The translations under genes and the position numbers were made by a program. From Hyphomicrobiales bacterium (GTDB lineage: Bacteria > Pseudomonadota > Alphaproteobacteria > Rhizobiales > Rhizobiaceae), in contig UEIF01000009.1 of NCBI GenBank assembly GCA_900468805.1, positions 62,001 through 126,000 of the forward strand: a stretch of 64,000 nucleotides of DNA, written 5' to 3'. The notes beneath the pieces were generated by a model. The model worked only from the letters and a program-made list of their open reading frames with translations. It did no database searches and was not told where the DNA came from. This document shows, one piece after another, positions 53,028 to 61,582 of this stretch (position 1 is its first letter; each line of letters starts with the position of its first letter).

Positions 53028-53887
53028 AGATCCACCTCCTTGCGATTGAACCAAGCTGTCAGCGGCAGGACGATGAGACCAATGAGCAGGAAGAGGATCA
53101 CGTTGCCGGCGGTCGACAGGCCGTAGAAGCCCGCCTGATACTGCTTGTAGATGACGCTTGCGAGCACATCCGAGGAAAAGCCGGGACCGCCGCGCGTCAT
53201 CGCCCAGATCAGGTCGAAGCTTCTGAGGCCACCGATCAGCGAGAGCGTCACGACCGTCACCGTCGCGGGCCTGACCAGCGGGACGGTGACGCGGAAGAAC
53301 ATCTGGGTGCGGGTCGCGCCATCGATGCGGGCGGCCTCATAATAGTCGGGACTGATCGACGCGAGCCCGGCGATATAGATCACGGTGGCAAGCCCGATCC
53401 CCTTCCAGAGATCGACAAAGATAATGGAATAGAGCGCCAGGCCAGGGTCGGTCAGCCAGCCGGGACCGTGGATCCCGATGGCGGCGAGCGCCACGTTGAT
53501 CAGACCGCGTGTCGGATGCATGAGCACCGCGAATGTGATGCCGACACCGATCGTCGAGACGAGAACCGGAAAGAAGATCACGGTCCGAAGCAAGCCCTGT
53601 CCCCACAGGCCGGAGGTCAAGAGCACCGCCAGCAGGAGACCGAGAACGGTTTTGGTGCCGGAGGTGAGCACCGCGTAGATGACTGTATTGACCAGACCCT
53701 GGATCAGGAAGGGTTCGCGGAAGAACTGCCGGTAGTTTTCCAGGCCGATGAATTGCGTCGTGAACAGGTCCCAGCGCGTGAGGCTGAACCAGAAAGAGGC
53801 AACTGTCGGAGCCAGGAAGAGGACGGTGAATACCACCGCCGCCGGCAGGACGAACCAGTAGGGATAGGGCGACTTGCGTGTTATCAT
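53024..53887 (-). CDS. Sugar ABC transporter permease (MalF type), rhamnoside operon
   Basis: The 287-residue permease has helices from YWFVLPAAVVFTVLFLAPTV to ILFLLIGLIVLPLTAWF and the EAA loop YEAARIDGATRTQMFFRVTV near residue 188, then DLIWAMTRGGPGFSSDVLAS. ATG 53887 (MITRKS) is used; a GTG 24 bases upstream is possible. The hairpin at 53906-53935 lies between it and the binding-protein gene. Confidence 0.92.
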   Translation of the reverse strand: MITRKSPYPYWFVLPAAVVFTVLFLAPTVASFWFSLTRWDLFTTQFIGLENYRQFFREPFLIQGLVNTVIYAVLTSGTKTVLGLLLAVLLTSGLWGQGLLRTVIFFPVLVSTIGVGITFAVLMHPTRGLINVALAAIGIHGPGWLTDPGLALYSIIFVDLWKGIGLATVIYIAGLASISPDYYEAARIDGATRTQMFFRVTVPLVRPATVTVVTLSLIGGLRSFDLIWAMTRGGPGFSSDVLASVIYKQYQAGFYGLSTAGNVILFLLIGLIVLPLTAWFNRKEVDL

Positions 53888-53905
53888 ACGGACACCGTGA
53901 AGCGT

Positions 53906-53935
53906 CCCCACCCGAGCCGATAAGGCTGGGTGGGG
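53906..53935 (-). promoter_or_regulatory. Hairpin between binding-protein and permease genes
   Basis: CCCCACCC-g-AGCC pairs with GGCT-GGGTGGGG around the loop GATAA, a 12-base-pair stem with one bulged base. It has no T-run and lies between the binding-protein stop (53950) and the permease start (53887), as in the other two operons. Confidence 0.75.
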
Positions 53936-53949
53936 GATCGACTGGGAGG

Positions 53950-55224
53950 TTACCAGTTCGGCAGGCCAAGCTGCTTGGCCTGCTTCTCGACATCCTGGTC
54001 GTAAAGGGCGGCTGCGTCCTTGGCCGAACGTATGCCAGTTCCGACCTCGACAGTGATCTGCTCAAGCGCCGGTCCCTTGACGGGTGAGAGAAATTCGAGC
54101 GCCGGACCGTTGCGGCCTTCGGTGTCGAAATAGGGCAGCATGTCGGAAACAACAGGCGGAATGTCCTTCGGCAGTTCGCATCCCTTGACGAGATAGGGAC
54201 CTGACGGAACGGCCTTTGCCATCAGGTCGCACGCTTCCTTGGAGCCGACGAAATCGAGGAATTTCTTTGCCTCTTCCAGGTTTTCGGACTTTGCTGAAGC
54301 ATAGAGCGCAGAGGGCATCCAAACGGTCAGGCCGTTCTTGGCAGCGTCCGTTCCAGGTTGGGCAAAAAAGCCCAGATCCTTGAGGTTATCAGGAAAATTC
54401 TGCTGGATATTACCGATGCCGAAGGTGAGGTTCGGATAGTGCGCGGCTTCGCCCGTGGCGACCATGCGCATGCCGTCGTCAAAGGTCGCCGCACCGAAGT
54501 CCGCATTGAAGTACCCGCCCTTCGCAACTTCCTCAAGATGTTCGAAGCCACGGAGCGCTGCCGGCGTATTGGCATATTTGATCTTGTTGGCAGTATAGTC
54601 GTCGGCGAAGTTCGGCACCTCGGCCTGAACGTTAAAGAAGTCGGCCAGCACGAAGAGCTGAGAGGTCCAGGTCGTGCCGTAGGTCTGCGCCACGGCAACC
54701 TTGCCGGCTGCCTTGATCTTCTCATTGTTGCTCATGAATTCCGCCCAGGTCTTTGGCGGGGTGAGGCCGAGATCAGCGTAGATCTTTCTGTTGTAGAGGA
54801 TGCCGCCGCCCATGGCAGGACCGAAAGGCAGGCCGCGAACACGGCCATCCGGGCTGGTGACGACCTTCTTGAAGCTCTCGAGAATGCCGGCTTCTGACGG
54901 AAGGTCGGAAAGATCTGCGATCGTCTCCTCCGGCTTCAAGGCCTGGAAAAGCGAGCCGCCGTTATACAGGAAGATATCGGCCATTTCGCCCGTGGCGAGC
55001 CGGGTCTTGATGATGTTGTCGCCCTCCGAGCCTCCGGCGCGCTGTTCAACGTCAAAGGTGACGTCCGGATGCTTTTCCATATAGGCTTTGGAAACGGCAT
55101 CGAACGAGGCAATCGTCTCCAGATTGGTATCGATCAGCACGCTGAGGGTCACATCCGCATGTGCCACTCCAGCGGCAAGAGCCATCATGCTGGCTGCAAG
55201 GATGCTGCACTTCGTCATTCGCAT
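53950..55224 (-). CDS. Sugar ABC transporter substrate-binding protein, rhamnoside operon
   Basis: The 424-residue protein has a signal peptide (SILAASMMALAAGVAHA) and a family 1 solute-binding fold (DVTLSVLIDTNLETIASFDA ... GEMADIFLYNGGSLFQAL; later LPFGPAMGGGILYNRKIYAD). The ATG at 55224 lies 8 bases after AGGAGG; earlier ATGs are too close to it. It follows the rhamnosidase gene on the same strand, so it probably presents rhamnose-containing oligosaccharides or glycosides to the permease. Confidence 0.92.
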   Translation of the reverse strand: MRMTKCSILAASMMALAAGVAHADVTLSVLIDTNLETIASFDAVSKAYMEKHPDVTFDVEQRAGGSEGDNIIKTRLATGEMADIFLYNGGSLFQALKPEETIADLSDLPSEAGILESFKKVVTSPDGRVRGLPFGPAMGGGILYNRKIYADLGLTPPKTWAEFMSNNEKIKAAGKVAVAQTYGTTWTSQLFVLADFFNVQAEVPNFADDYTANKIKYANTPAALRGFEHLEEVAKGGYFNADFGAATFDDGMRMVATGEAAHYPNLTFGIGNIQQNFPDNLKDLGFFAQPGTDAAKNGLTVWMPSALYASAKSENLEEAKKFLDFVGSKEACDLMAKAVPSGPYLVKGCELPKDIPPVVSDMLPYFDTEGRNGPALEFLSPVKGPALEQITVEVGTGIRSAKDAAALYDQDVEKQAKQLGLPNW

Positions 55225-55298
55225 AGTCATTTCCTCCTCTTGAAGACCGGAATGCGTTGGGCTGTTTGCCCGCGGATCGAAATCCGCGGGCAAACGCA

Positions 55299-57632
55299 TC
55301 AGATGAAAAATGTAATCGTATGTTCTCCCGCACCGAGCCTGGTCTCCTCACCTTGCTCGATCTGGGTGCCGTCTGCCGTCAACGACTTGCGGTCGCCTCT
55401 GCCCTGCAGACGTGCCGTCACGCCCTGTGGCAGTACGAGGCGGCATGTGACGGTTCCCTCCTCCAGAGTCCATCCAGCCTCGATACGACCATAGCGCGTG
55501 TCGTGCCAGGCCGAAACCGGCGAGAGAGCAGGTAGGATCGCAGGATCGAAGGCGACTTCCTCAAAGCCGGGCCTGTCTTCCAGCGGTTTGATCCCGGCAA
55601 CATCTTCGAAGAGCCATTGGCATACGGCGCCATAGGCATAGTGGTTGTAGCTGTTCATATCGGGATCGTAGATCGTGCCATCCTCGGCAAGCGCATCCCA
55701 TCGTTCCCAGATCGACGTCGCGCCGCGCTCGACCTGATACAGCCATCCGGGAACCTTCCGGTTCAGGAACATCTTTTCGGCAAGGTCCAGCATGCCGAGC
55801 CGGGTCAGCGCCGGCAGTAGGGCAGGGGTGCCGATGAAGCCTGTGCCGATAACGCCGTCTGTCTCTTCCGCGACCCTGCGGAAATAGTCGCGGGCAGCCG
55901 GTTCATACTCCGGCGGGACGAGGCCGTAGAGAAACGCCAAAGACCACGAGGTCTGGTCGTTATGGGCAATACGGCCCGAGGGCGAGAAGAATTCGTGCTT
56001 GAACGCTGCCTTGATTTCATCAGCGCGCTTGTCGAGCCTTGTCGCTTCGACACTCTCACCCAGAATGCGCGCGATCTTTGCCGTCAGCTGGGTGGAGATG
56101 AAATGATACAGGGTGGCGGCGCAATCGTCTGCTACGGTCGGGCGCGGTTTCCTGTTGTCCCCGACCGGTTGCAGCCAGTCGCCGAAGGTGAAGCCGTGCG
56201 CGCCCCAGACAGCCGGTGGACGGATGATCGGTCCATCTGAGATGCTCCAGAGGTAATCGAGCCAACGCAGCATTGCGGGGAAGCATTCTACCAATACGGC
56301 GCTGTCGCCGTAATGCAGGTAAAGCTGCCAAGGAATGATGGTGATCGCATCACCCCAGCCAGTTGAGCCTGCCCAATCGCCGCGCCCGTCGATCGGGTGC
56401 AATCGTGTCGGATCAGGCGAAAAATGCGGGACTGCACCATCGGCACGCTGGTCATGGATCACGTCGCGAAGGTACTTCTTGAGGAAGGTTTCGCTATCGG
56501 CAAGCCAGCAAGCCGTTCCGGCAAAGACCTGGGCGTCGCCTGTCCAGCCGAGGCGCTCATCGCGTTGCGGGCAATCTGTCGGTACTTCGATGAAGTTGGA
56601 GCGCTGCGACCAGATGGTATTGTCGACGAGCTGATTGACAGCGGCAACACCGGACGTGAAGCCGCCGGCACTTGTTGGCACCGACGTCACCGGCACCATC
56701 GTGACGGCGAGCAGCGCGGCTTGGCCGGTCACGGTAATGCGCGCATAGCGGAAGCCCATGAAGGTGAAGAGCGGCGCATATTCCTCTTCGGCCTGTCCAG
56801 ACAGCGTATAGATCAGCTCGGCGCGCGCGCTGCGATAATTGCGGTTGTCGAAGAAGCGGGCGGGGCCGAGCACTTCGGAATGCTCGACGCGCACCTGCGC
56901 ACCGGCAGCACCCTTGAGGCGCAGTCTTATATAAGCGCCTGCGTTCTGCCCGAAATCATAGACAGTTCGGCCATCGGCTTCCGTCCAGCTATCGATGGGG
57001 GAGCGTTCGTTCAGTTCCTTGACCGCGCCGGTCTCATGCGGAACCAGCAAAGCCTTGTCAAAGGAGAGGACATCGACGCCGTCGCTGTCCTGCGGGCGGA
57101 TGCGGGCGTCATAATCTTCGCCATAATAGATCCCGTTGCGGACAACGGGGGTGAAGCCGCTCTTCCAGCTGTCATCCGTCTTCAGGAGTGTTTCGCCGCC
57201 GGAGCGCAATTCTGCGATCGCGGCCGTCCGGTCGCCCCAGCAATTGATGATCGGATTGGAAGCCCACATGAGCTGGCTGCGATACCAGCCGTCACCCAGC
57301 CAGATTTCGATACGATTGTTACCGGACTGGAGGAGCTTCGCCACGTCATAGGTCTGATAGGCGATCCGGTCATCATAGCAGGTCCAGCCCGGCGTCAGGA
57401 GGTCGCTGCCAACGCGCTTGCCATTGATAAAGGCGCGGTAGAGGCCGAGTGCCGAGATGCGCAGCGTTGCTTCGGCTGGAACGGTATCGAGCGCGAATTC
57501 GCGCGACACGAACGTGCCTGCGCTTGCCTGGCCGCCGTCACAAGAGGGGCCGATCATCGATGCCGTAAATTGGAAAGCAGAACCGGCAAGGCCATCTTCC
57601 CCGGCGATGCCGTGGGCCGAAACAGTCTTCAT
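55299..57632 (-). CDS. GH78 alpha-L-rhamnosidase
   Basis: The 777-residue protein has the GH78 order: N-terminal beta-sandwich domains (SREFALDTVPAEATLRISAL; GDGWYRSQLMW), an (alpha/alpha)6 catalytic barrel beginning near residue 330 (DCPQRDERLGWTGDAQVF, which carries the conserved acidic residues) and a C-terminal beta domain. It releases terminal alpha-L-rhamnose from plant glycosides, rhamnogalacturonan fragments or bacterial glycans. There is no signal peptide, so it acts in the cytosol on imported substrates. GGGAGG precedes the ATG at 7 bases. It heads the operon with the ABC importer and is divergent from a LacI regulator. Confidence 0.93.
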   Translation of the reverse strand: MKTVSAHGIAGEDGLAGSAFQFTASMIGPSCDGGQASAGTFVSREFALDTVPAEATLRISALGLYRAFINGKRVGSDLLTPGWTCYDDRIAYQTYDVAKLLQSGNNRIEIWLGDGWYRSQLMWASNPIINCWGDRTAAIAELRSGGETLLKTDDSWKSGFTPVVRNGIYYGEDYDARIRPQDSDGVDVLSFDKALLVPHETGAVKELNERSPIDSWTEADGRTVYDFGQNAGAYIRLRLKGAAGAQVRVEHSEVLGPARFFDNRNYRSARAELIYTLSGQAEEEYAPLFTFMGFRYARITVTGQAALLAVTMVPVTSVPTSAGGFTSGVAAVNQLVDNTIWSQRSNFIEVPTDCPQRDERLGWTGDAQVFAGTACWLADSETFLKKYLRDVIHDQRADGAVPHFSPDPTRLHPIDGRGDWAGSTGWGDAITIIPWQLYLHYGDSAVLVECFPAMLRWLDYLWSISDGPIIRPPAVWGAHGFTFGDWLQPVGDNRKPRPTVADDCAATLYHFISTQLTAKIARILGESVEATRLDKRADEIKAAFKHEFFSPSGRIAHNDQTSWSLAFLYGLVPPEYEPAARDYFRRVAEETDGVIGTGFIGTPALLPALTRLGMLDLAEKMFLNRKVPGWLYQVERGATSIWERWDALAEDGTIYDPDMNSYNHYAYGAVCQWLFEDVAGIKPLEDRPGFEEVAFDPAILPALSPVSAWHDTRYGRIEAGWTLEEGTVTCRLVLPQGVTARLQGRGDRKSLTADGTQIEQGEETRLGAGEHTITFFI

Positions 57633-57680
57633 TTAGAACCTCCCTCAACCGCCAATTCCTCCAGCGGTTGCTCCGTGTGT

Positions 57681-57703
57681 ATCGTTCTATGTATATCATT
57701 CTA
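57681..57703. promoter_or_regulatory. Direct repeats upstream of the rhamnosidase operon
   Basis: ATCGTTCTA (57681-57689) and ATCATTCTA (57695-57703) are direct repeats 14 bases apart between the rhamnosidase and LacI genes. They lie about 50 bases before the leftward rhamnosidase start and may be regulator sites; they are not palindromic as LacI operators usually are. Confidence 0.4.
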
Positions 57704-57773
57704 CACTATCGATTGCTGCGCAAGAGGTTTTGTGCCTATAATTTCACGACACTTGAGAGTGAGGCAATTTGGA

Positions 57774-58793
57774 ATGAAAAATCAGTCCGTTAACGCGACA
57801 AGAGACAGGATAACGATCCGTGACGTGGCACAAGATGCCGGCGTCTCCGTCGCTGCGGTATCGAAGGTTCTTCGTAACGCCTACGGTGTCAGCGAAATCT
57901 TGCGGACAAAGGTCGAGACCTCAATCGAGAAGCTCAATTACCGGCCCTCTGTCGCTGCTCGCGCCATGCGCGGCCGCACCCAAACGGTCGGTGTGCTGGT
58001 CATCGAATTGTCGAACCCATTCCTTGCGGGTGTCATCGAGGAAGCCAATGCGACCTTGGCCGAGAGCAGCTTCAAGGCGCTGATCGGGATCGGCCGTTCC
58101 GCGAGCTCGATCGAGGCATCGATGATCGAATCGATGATCGATAACCGCATGGATGGCGTGTTGATCATCGCCCCGCGAATACCGGGCAAGATCCTTGAGC
58201 TCTATGCGCGACAAATTCCGATCGTGGTGATCGCCCATCACGAGCCGCATGCCCAGACTTACGACACCGTCAATTCCGATGACCATGGAGGCGCCTGTCT
58301 GGCGGTCGAGACCGCCTTGCAGTGCGGCTACAGGGACATCGCAATGCTCGGCTACGAGCTTGCCGATTCGCCGCCGACCATCGTCGCCGTTCAGCGCGAG
58401 AAGGGCTATCTAGACGGCATGAAGGCGGCGGGCTTGGAAGGCCGCATCATCCGGCTGCCATCGGTAGGTGCTGACCGTGGGGCAGCAATCAATGATTTTC
58501 TGGCCTTGAAGGACCGACCCCGCGCGGTCTTCGTCTGGTCCGATCTCGATGCCGTACCGCTTATCAATGCCGCGCGCATGAGCGGCGTAAGGGTTCCGGA
58601 AGATCTTGCCATCATCGGCTACGACAATTCGCCGGTGGCGGCCATACCGCTCGTCGGTCTGACCAGCGTGGACCAGAACGCCGCTGCACTTGGAAGAACG
58701 GCGGCGGAGACGCTGCTCGGCAGGATTGATGGCCGCGGAGAGGCTCGTCATCTGCTGATCGAGCCGCACGTCAAGATGCGCGGAAGCACCTGA
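57774..58793 (+). CDS. LacI-family regulator of the rhamnoside operon
   Basis: The 339-residue protein has a LacI DNA-binding head (ITIRDVAQDAGVSVAAVSKV, then NYRPSVAARAMRGR) and a sugar-binding domain (TVGVLVIELSNPFLAGVIEE; GYDNSPVAAIPLVGLTSVDQ). ATG 57774 follows a GAGG-bearing leader; the frame is open far upstream only because it runs antisense through the rhamnosidase gene. It is divergent from the rhamnosidase operon and is the likely repressor, with rhamnose or a rhamnoside as inducer by context. Confidence 0.93.
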   Translation: MKNQSVNATRDRITIRDVAQDAGVSVAAVSKVLRNAYGVSEILRTKVETSIEKLNYRPSVAARAMRGRTQTVGVLVIELSNPFLAGVIEEANATLAESSFKALIGIGRSASSIEASMIESMIDNRMDGVLIIAPRIPGKILELYARQIPIVVIAHHEPHAQTYDTVNSDDHGGACLAVETALQCGYRDIAMLGYELADSPPTIVAVQREKGYLDGMKAAGLEGRIIRLPSVGADRGAAINDFLALKDRPRAVFVWSDLDAVPLINAARMSGVRVPEDLAIIGYDNSPVAAIPLVGLTSVDQNAAALGRTAAETLLGRIDGRGEARHLLIEPHVKMRGST

Positions 58794-58822
58794 GAGCTGA
58801 CGGCCTTTTGGCAGGCCGCAGC

Positions 58823-59242
58823 CTATGCGGCGGCAAAGAGCGTTCTCAGCACGTCTTTCCGTTCTATGATATCGGCGACGCTGTACCGATCGAAGACACC
58901 GACGAAAGCGGCCGTCGCCTCTCTCAAAACTGACGGCATGCCGCATCCGGCCCTGATGGAACAGGAAGAGCATTCGAGAATGTCGTCCAGGCCCTCGGTA
59001 TGTCTGAGCAGACGACCGAGATTGATGGAGGTTGCCGGGCGGCCCAGTCGGATTCCGCCATTTCTGCCCCGGATCGATTCCACAAAACCGGCTTTCGCCA
59101 GATCCTGAACTACCTTCATCAGATGGTTCTGGGAGATTTCATAGGCGTCGGCGACCTCCTTGATGGAACGGATTTCTCCCTCGTGTGATCCGAGGTAGAT
59201 CATCACGCGGATCGCATAGTCCGTATACCGGGTGAGCTTCAT
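58823..59242 (-). CDS. nsrR: Rrf2-family nitric-oxide-type repressor (NsrR-like)
   Basis: The 139-residue protein has an N-terminal winged helix (YTDYAIRVMIYLGSHEG, then VADAYEISQNHLMKVVQDLA) and three cysteines (Cys91, Cys94, Cys100 in CSSCSIRAGCGM) that would hold an iron-sulphur cluster. NsrR proteins lose repression when nitric oxide destroys the cluster and control hmp-type genes. It is divergent from the truncated-haemoglobin/flavohaemoglobin pair, with palindromic boxes between. The C-X2-C-X5-C spacing is tighter than in well-known NsrR and IscR, so the ligand set deserves a check. ATG 59242 gives the usual MKLTRYTDYA start. Confidence 0.85.
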   Translation of the reverse strand: MKLTRYTDYAIRVMIYLGSHEGEIRSIKEVADAYEISQNHLMKVVQDLAKAGFVESIRGRNGGIRLGRPATSINLGRLLRHTEGLDDILECSSCSIRAGCGMPSVLREATAAFVGVFDRYSVADIIERKDVLRTLFAAA

Positions 59243-59272
59243 GGCACCTGCGTCAAAACGCCCAAAATAAAT

Positions 59273-59327
59273 GATGCATTTCGATAGCATCTTTTACTGG
59301 CTGCGTATACATGCATTCCAGATGCAT
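59273..59327. promoter_or_regulatory. Two NsrR-type palindromes upstream of the NO genes
   Basis: GATGC-N9-GCATC (59273-59291) and ATGCAT-N5-ATGCAT (59311-59327) stand between the divergent nsrR-like and truncated-haemoglobin genes. Dyads with GATGC/GCATC half-sites fit the pattern described for NsrR operators. One copy may control each direction. Confidence 0.65.
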
Positions 59328-59344
59328 GATTATGGAGTGGCGCG

Positions 59345-60034
59345 ATGGACGCGACCAGGTTGGAAGAAAGCCAGATTCTGCCGGTGCTGGAACGATTTTA
59401 CGAGAAAGTCCGCGGCGATTCGCTGCTTGGTCCGGTTTTCGCCGTGGTGGCGGATTGGCCGGAGCATTTGCAGCGACTGACAGAATTCTGGTCTTCGCTG
59501 ATGCTGACATCTGGCAAATACAAGGGCAATCCTGTCGCGATCCACCTGATCCATGCGGACAGGATAGAGCCCGCAATGTTCGAACGCTGGCTTGCGATAT
59601 GGCGCGAGACGACGGACGAGATGCTGCCGCTCGCGGTCTCGCGGGAAATGCAGATCAAGGCAGGGCGGATAGCCTCGCGGCTGAACCTCGCCCTGACAGG
59701 GGAGATGCTTGAGCTGCGGGCCGAAAAGCCTGCACCGCCGGCGCTGAAGCCATACAAGACGACAAAGATCTTCGACGAAACCACTGTGCCAACGGCACTT
59801 CTCGAAAGCCATCGGGTCAAATCCGGCGCCTGGGCACTCATCCGCGTTTTGACGGGCAGCATGCGCCTGGTGACAGGGCAGACGGTGAGCCCATTAAATC
59901 CCGATCGCATCGGCCGGGTCCTGCCGGAAGTGGAGCATCACATTGAGCTCCATGGCCCGGTTCAATTTCAGATCGAATTCTTCGATCGCGATCCTCTCCA
60001 CGTTCATAGCATTGAAAGGAAAGAACATGCCTAA
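59345..60034 (+). CDS. Group III truncated haemoglobin fused to DUF1971
   Basis: The 229-residue protein joins two domains. Residues 1-125 are a 2-over-2 globin of group III, with Tyr19 (RFYEKV) as distal Tyr and the GNPVAIHLIH motif giving proximal His67. Residues 135-215 match DUF1971 (PYKTTKIFDETTVPTALLES ... VLPEVEHHIELHGP), a small cupin-like domain also found at the N-terminus of TehB tellurite proteins. Group III globins bind NO or cyanide and help nitrosative stress. The gene overlaps flavohaemoglobin by 8 bases and faces an NsrR-like repressor, so an NO role is likely. What DUF1971 adds is unknown. Confidence 0.87.
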   Translation: MDATRLEESQILPVLERFYEKVRGDSLLGPVFAVVADWPEHLQRLTEFWSSLMLTSGKYKGNPVAIHLIHADRIEPAMFERWLAIWRETTDEMLPLAVSREMQIKAGRIASRLNLALTGEMLELRAEKPAPPALKPYKTTKIFDETTVPTALLESHRVKSGAWALIRVLTGSMRLVTGQTVSPLNPDRIGRVLPEVEHHIELHGPVQFQIEFFDRDPLHVHSIERKEHA

Positions 60035-61241
60035 ACCACTTTCGGCACGCACCATCGAACTGGTGAAGCAGAGCGCTCCGGCGGTTGCCGTTCATGCGAG
60101 TGACATAACGAAGACAATGTACGGGCTGCTCTTCAAGGACGAGCATATCAAGGCGCTCTTCAATCAGGCCAATCACGGTGAGAACGGCTCTCAGGTTCAC
60201 GCGCTGGCGGCGGCAATCGTCGGTTATGCCCAGAACATCGATAACCTCGCGCCTCTTTTGCCCGTCATCGAAAGGATCGCGCATAAGCACATCGGTTTTC
60301 ATATCCTCTCCGAACATTATCCTCACGTCGCCAGATCGCTGCTGGCGGCAATCCGCGAGGTATTGGGTGAGGCGGTATCCGAGGAACTGATCAATGCCTG
60401 GGGAGAAGCCTACTGGTACCTTGCCGACACCCTGATCGAAAGAGAGGAACAGATACGAGCCGAGCTTGAAAAGCGGGCAGGGGGCTGGAACGGCTGGCGC
60501 GAATTCAGGGTTGCCGAAAAAATCAAGGAAAGCGATGTGGTGACATCGTTCGTCTTGCGTCCGGTCGACGGCAAAGGCGTTGCGCTTCATCGAGCCGGCC
60601 AGTATCTGACCTTCGATCTCAGCCTGCCCGATGGCAGCAAGATGAAGCGGAACTATTCGATCTCGTCCGGACCAAATCAGGACTTCTATCGCATCTCGGT
60701 CAAGCGGGAAGAGAACGGCAAGGGCGGCTCGCGCTATCTGCACGATCACGTCGAGGTCGGAACGGTGTTGAAGGTCACACCGCCCGCCGGAGACTTCTAC
60801 CTGCCTGAAGAGCCGACCAGCGAAATGATTCTGCTTTCAGGCGGCGTAGGCCTCACGCCGATGGTCAGCATGCTGGAAGCAATCGCAGCCGATTATCCTG
60901 ATGTCGAAGCCCATTTCGTTCACGGAGCAATGAACAGCTCGACGCATGCGATGGACAAACATGTCCGTTCGCTTGCCCAGCGGCACGGCCGGGTATCGGT
61001 AAGCACCTTCTACAGCGAGCCCGCCGCCAGAGATGTTGCCGGCTTTTCTCATGACGAGGATGGCTTCATCACCGGAGGGTGGTTGGAAGCAAACACGCCG
61101 ATCGAAACGGCAAATTTCTATATTTGCGGCCCGAAACCATTCTTGCGGTCAGTGGTCAGTGATCTGCGCACGCTTGGCGTTTCCAGTGACCGAATCCATT
61201 ATGAATTCTTCGGGCCGGCGGATGAATTGCTGGCGGCCTGA
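60027..61241 (+). CDS. hmp: Flavohaemoglobin nitric oxide dioxygenase
   Basis: The 404-residue protein has a globin domain with Tyr32 (distal), Gln56 and proximal His88 (ERIAHKH). An FAD domain follows (MKRNYSISSGP, carrying the RxYS site) and then an NAD domain (LSGGVGLTPMVSMLEAI, FYICGPKPF). It converts NO and O2 to nitrate at the expense of NADH. Length and domains are those of a complete Hmp. ATG 60027 follows AAAGGAAAG and is embedded in the end of the truncated-haemoglobin gene, so both are translated from one message. The NsrR-like boxes upstream predict induction by NO. Confidence 0.95.
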   Translation: MPKPLSARTIELVKQSAPAVAVHASDITKTMYGLLFKDEHIKALFNQANHGENGSQVHALAAAIVGYAQNIDNLAPLLPVIERIAHKHIGFHILSEHYPHVARSLLAAIREVLGEAVSEELINAWGEAYWYLADTLIEREEQIRAELEKRAGGWNGWREFRVAEKIKESDVVTSFVLRPVDGKGVALHRAGQYLTFDLSLPDGSKMKRNYSISSGPNQDFYRISVKREENGKGGSRYLHDHVEVGTVLKVTPPAGDFYLPEEPTSEMILLSGGVGLTPMVSMLEAIAADYPDVEAHFVHGAMNSSTHAMDKHVRSLAQRHGRVSVSTFYSEPAARDVAGFSHDEDGFITGGWLEANTPIETANFYICGPKPFLRSVVSDLRTLGVSSDRIHYEFFGPADELLAA

Positions 61242-61582
61242 AAGCGTCCGGCGGATAGTCTGAATCCACAGCACGAACAGATAATCGACCAGGCGGAGCC
61301 ACCATGGCACCGCCTGGTCGATTGCATTTTCAGAGACGGCGATGGAAGCGTCGGCATAGCGGTAAGGGACTGATTTTATCCGGCCAATGGTTCGATTAAT
61401 CGCCCGTTCATTTTGCCGCCGCTATTGACCACTATCCGCCATTTCGAACAATCCAATTTTGAATGTAAACTCCCGCTCAAAAGCAATGAAAATGCCCAAT
61501 TCGAAACGCTCGTGCCCCTTCTCGCATCCAGTTCCGCAAGAATGCATCGGCCGGACACGAACCCAGTAGAAGAGAAAACGCT
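61242..61582 (+). other. Gap between flavohaemoglobin and ndvB
   Basis: About 340 bases with one hairpin (61283-61323, listed as a terminator). No gene is supported on either strand in the gap. The promoter of ndvB should lie in 61330-61560. Confidence 0.5.
61283..61331 (+). terminator. Long hairpin after flavohaemoglobin
   Basis: AATCGACCAGGCGG pairs with CCGCCTGGTCGATT (61283-61296 and 61310-61323), a perfect 14-base stem. A short T-run follows (GCATTTT). The 13-base loop contains the palindrome CCATGG. It ends the NO operon 42 bases past its stop. Confidence 0.82.

Noticed and set aside
56397..57773. Long plus-strand frame leading into the second LacI gene
   Set aside because: It runs antisense through the rhamnosidase gene. 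The LacI homology and a ribosome site begin at 57774.
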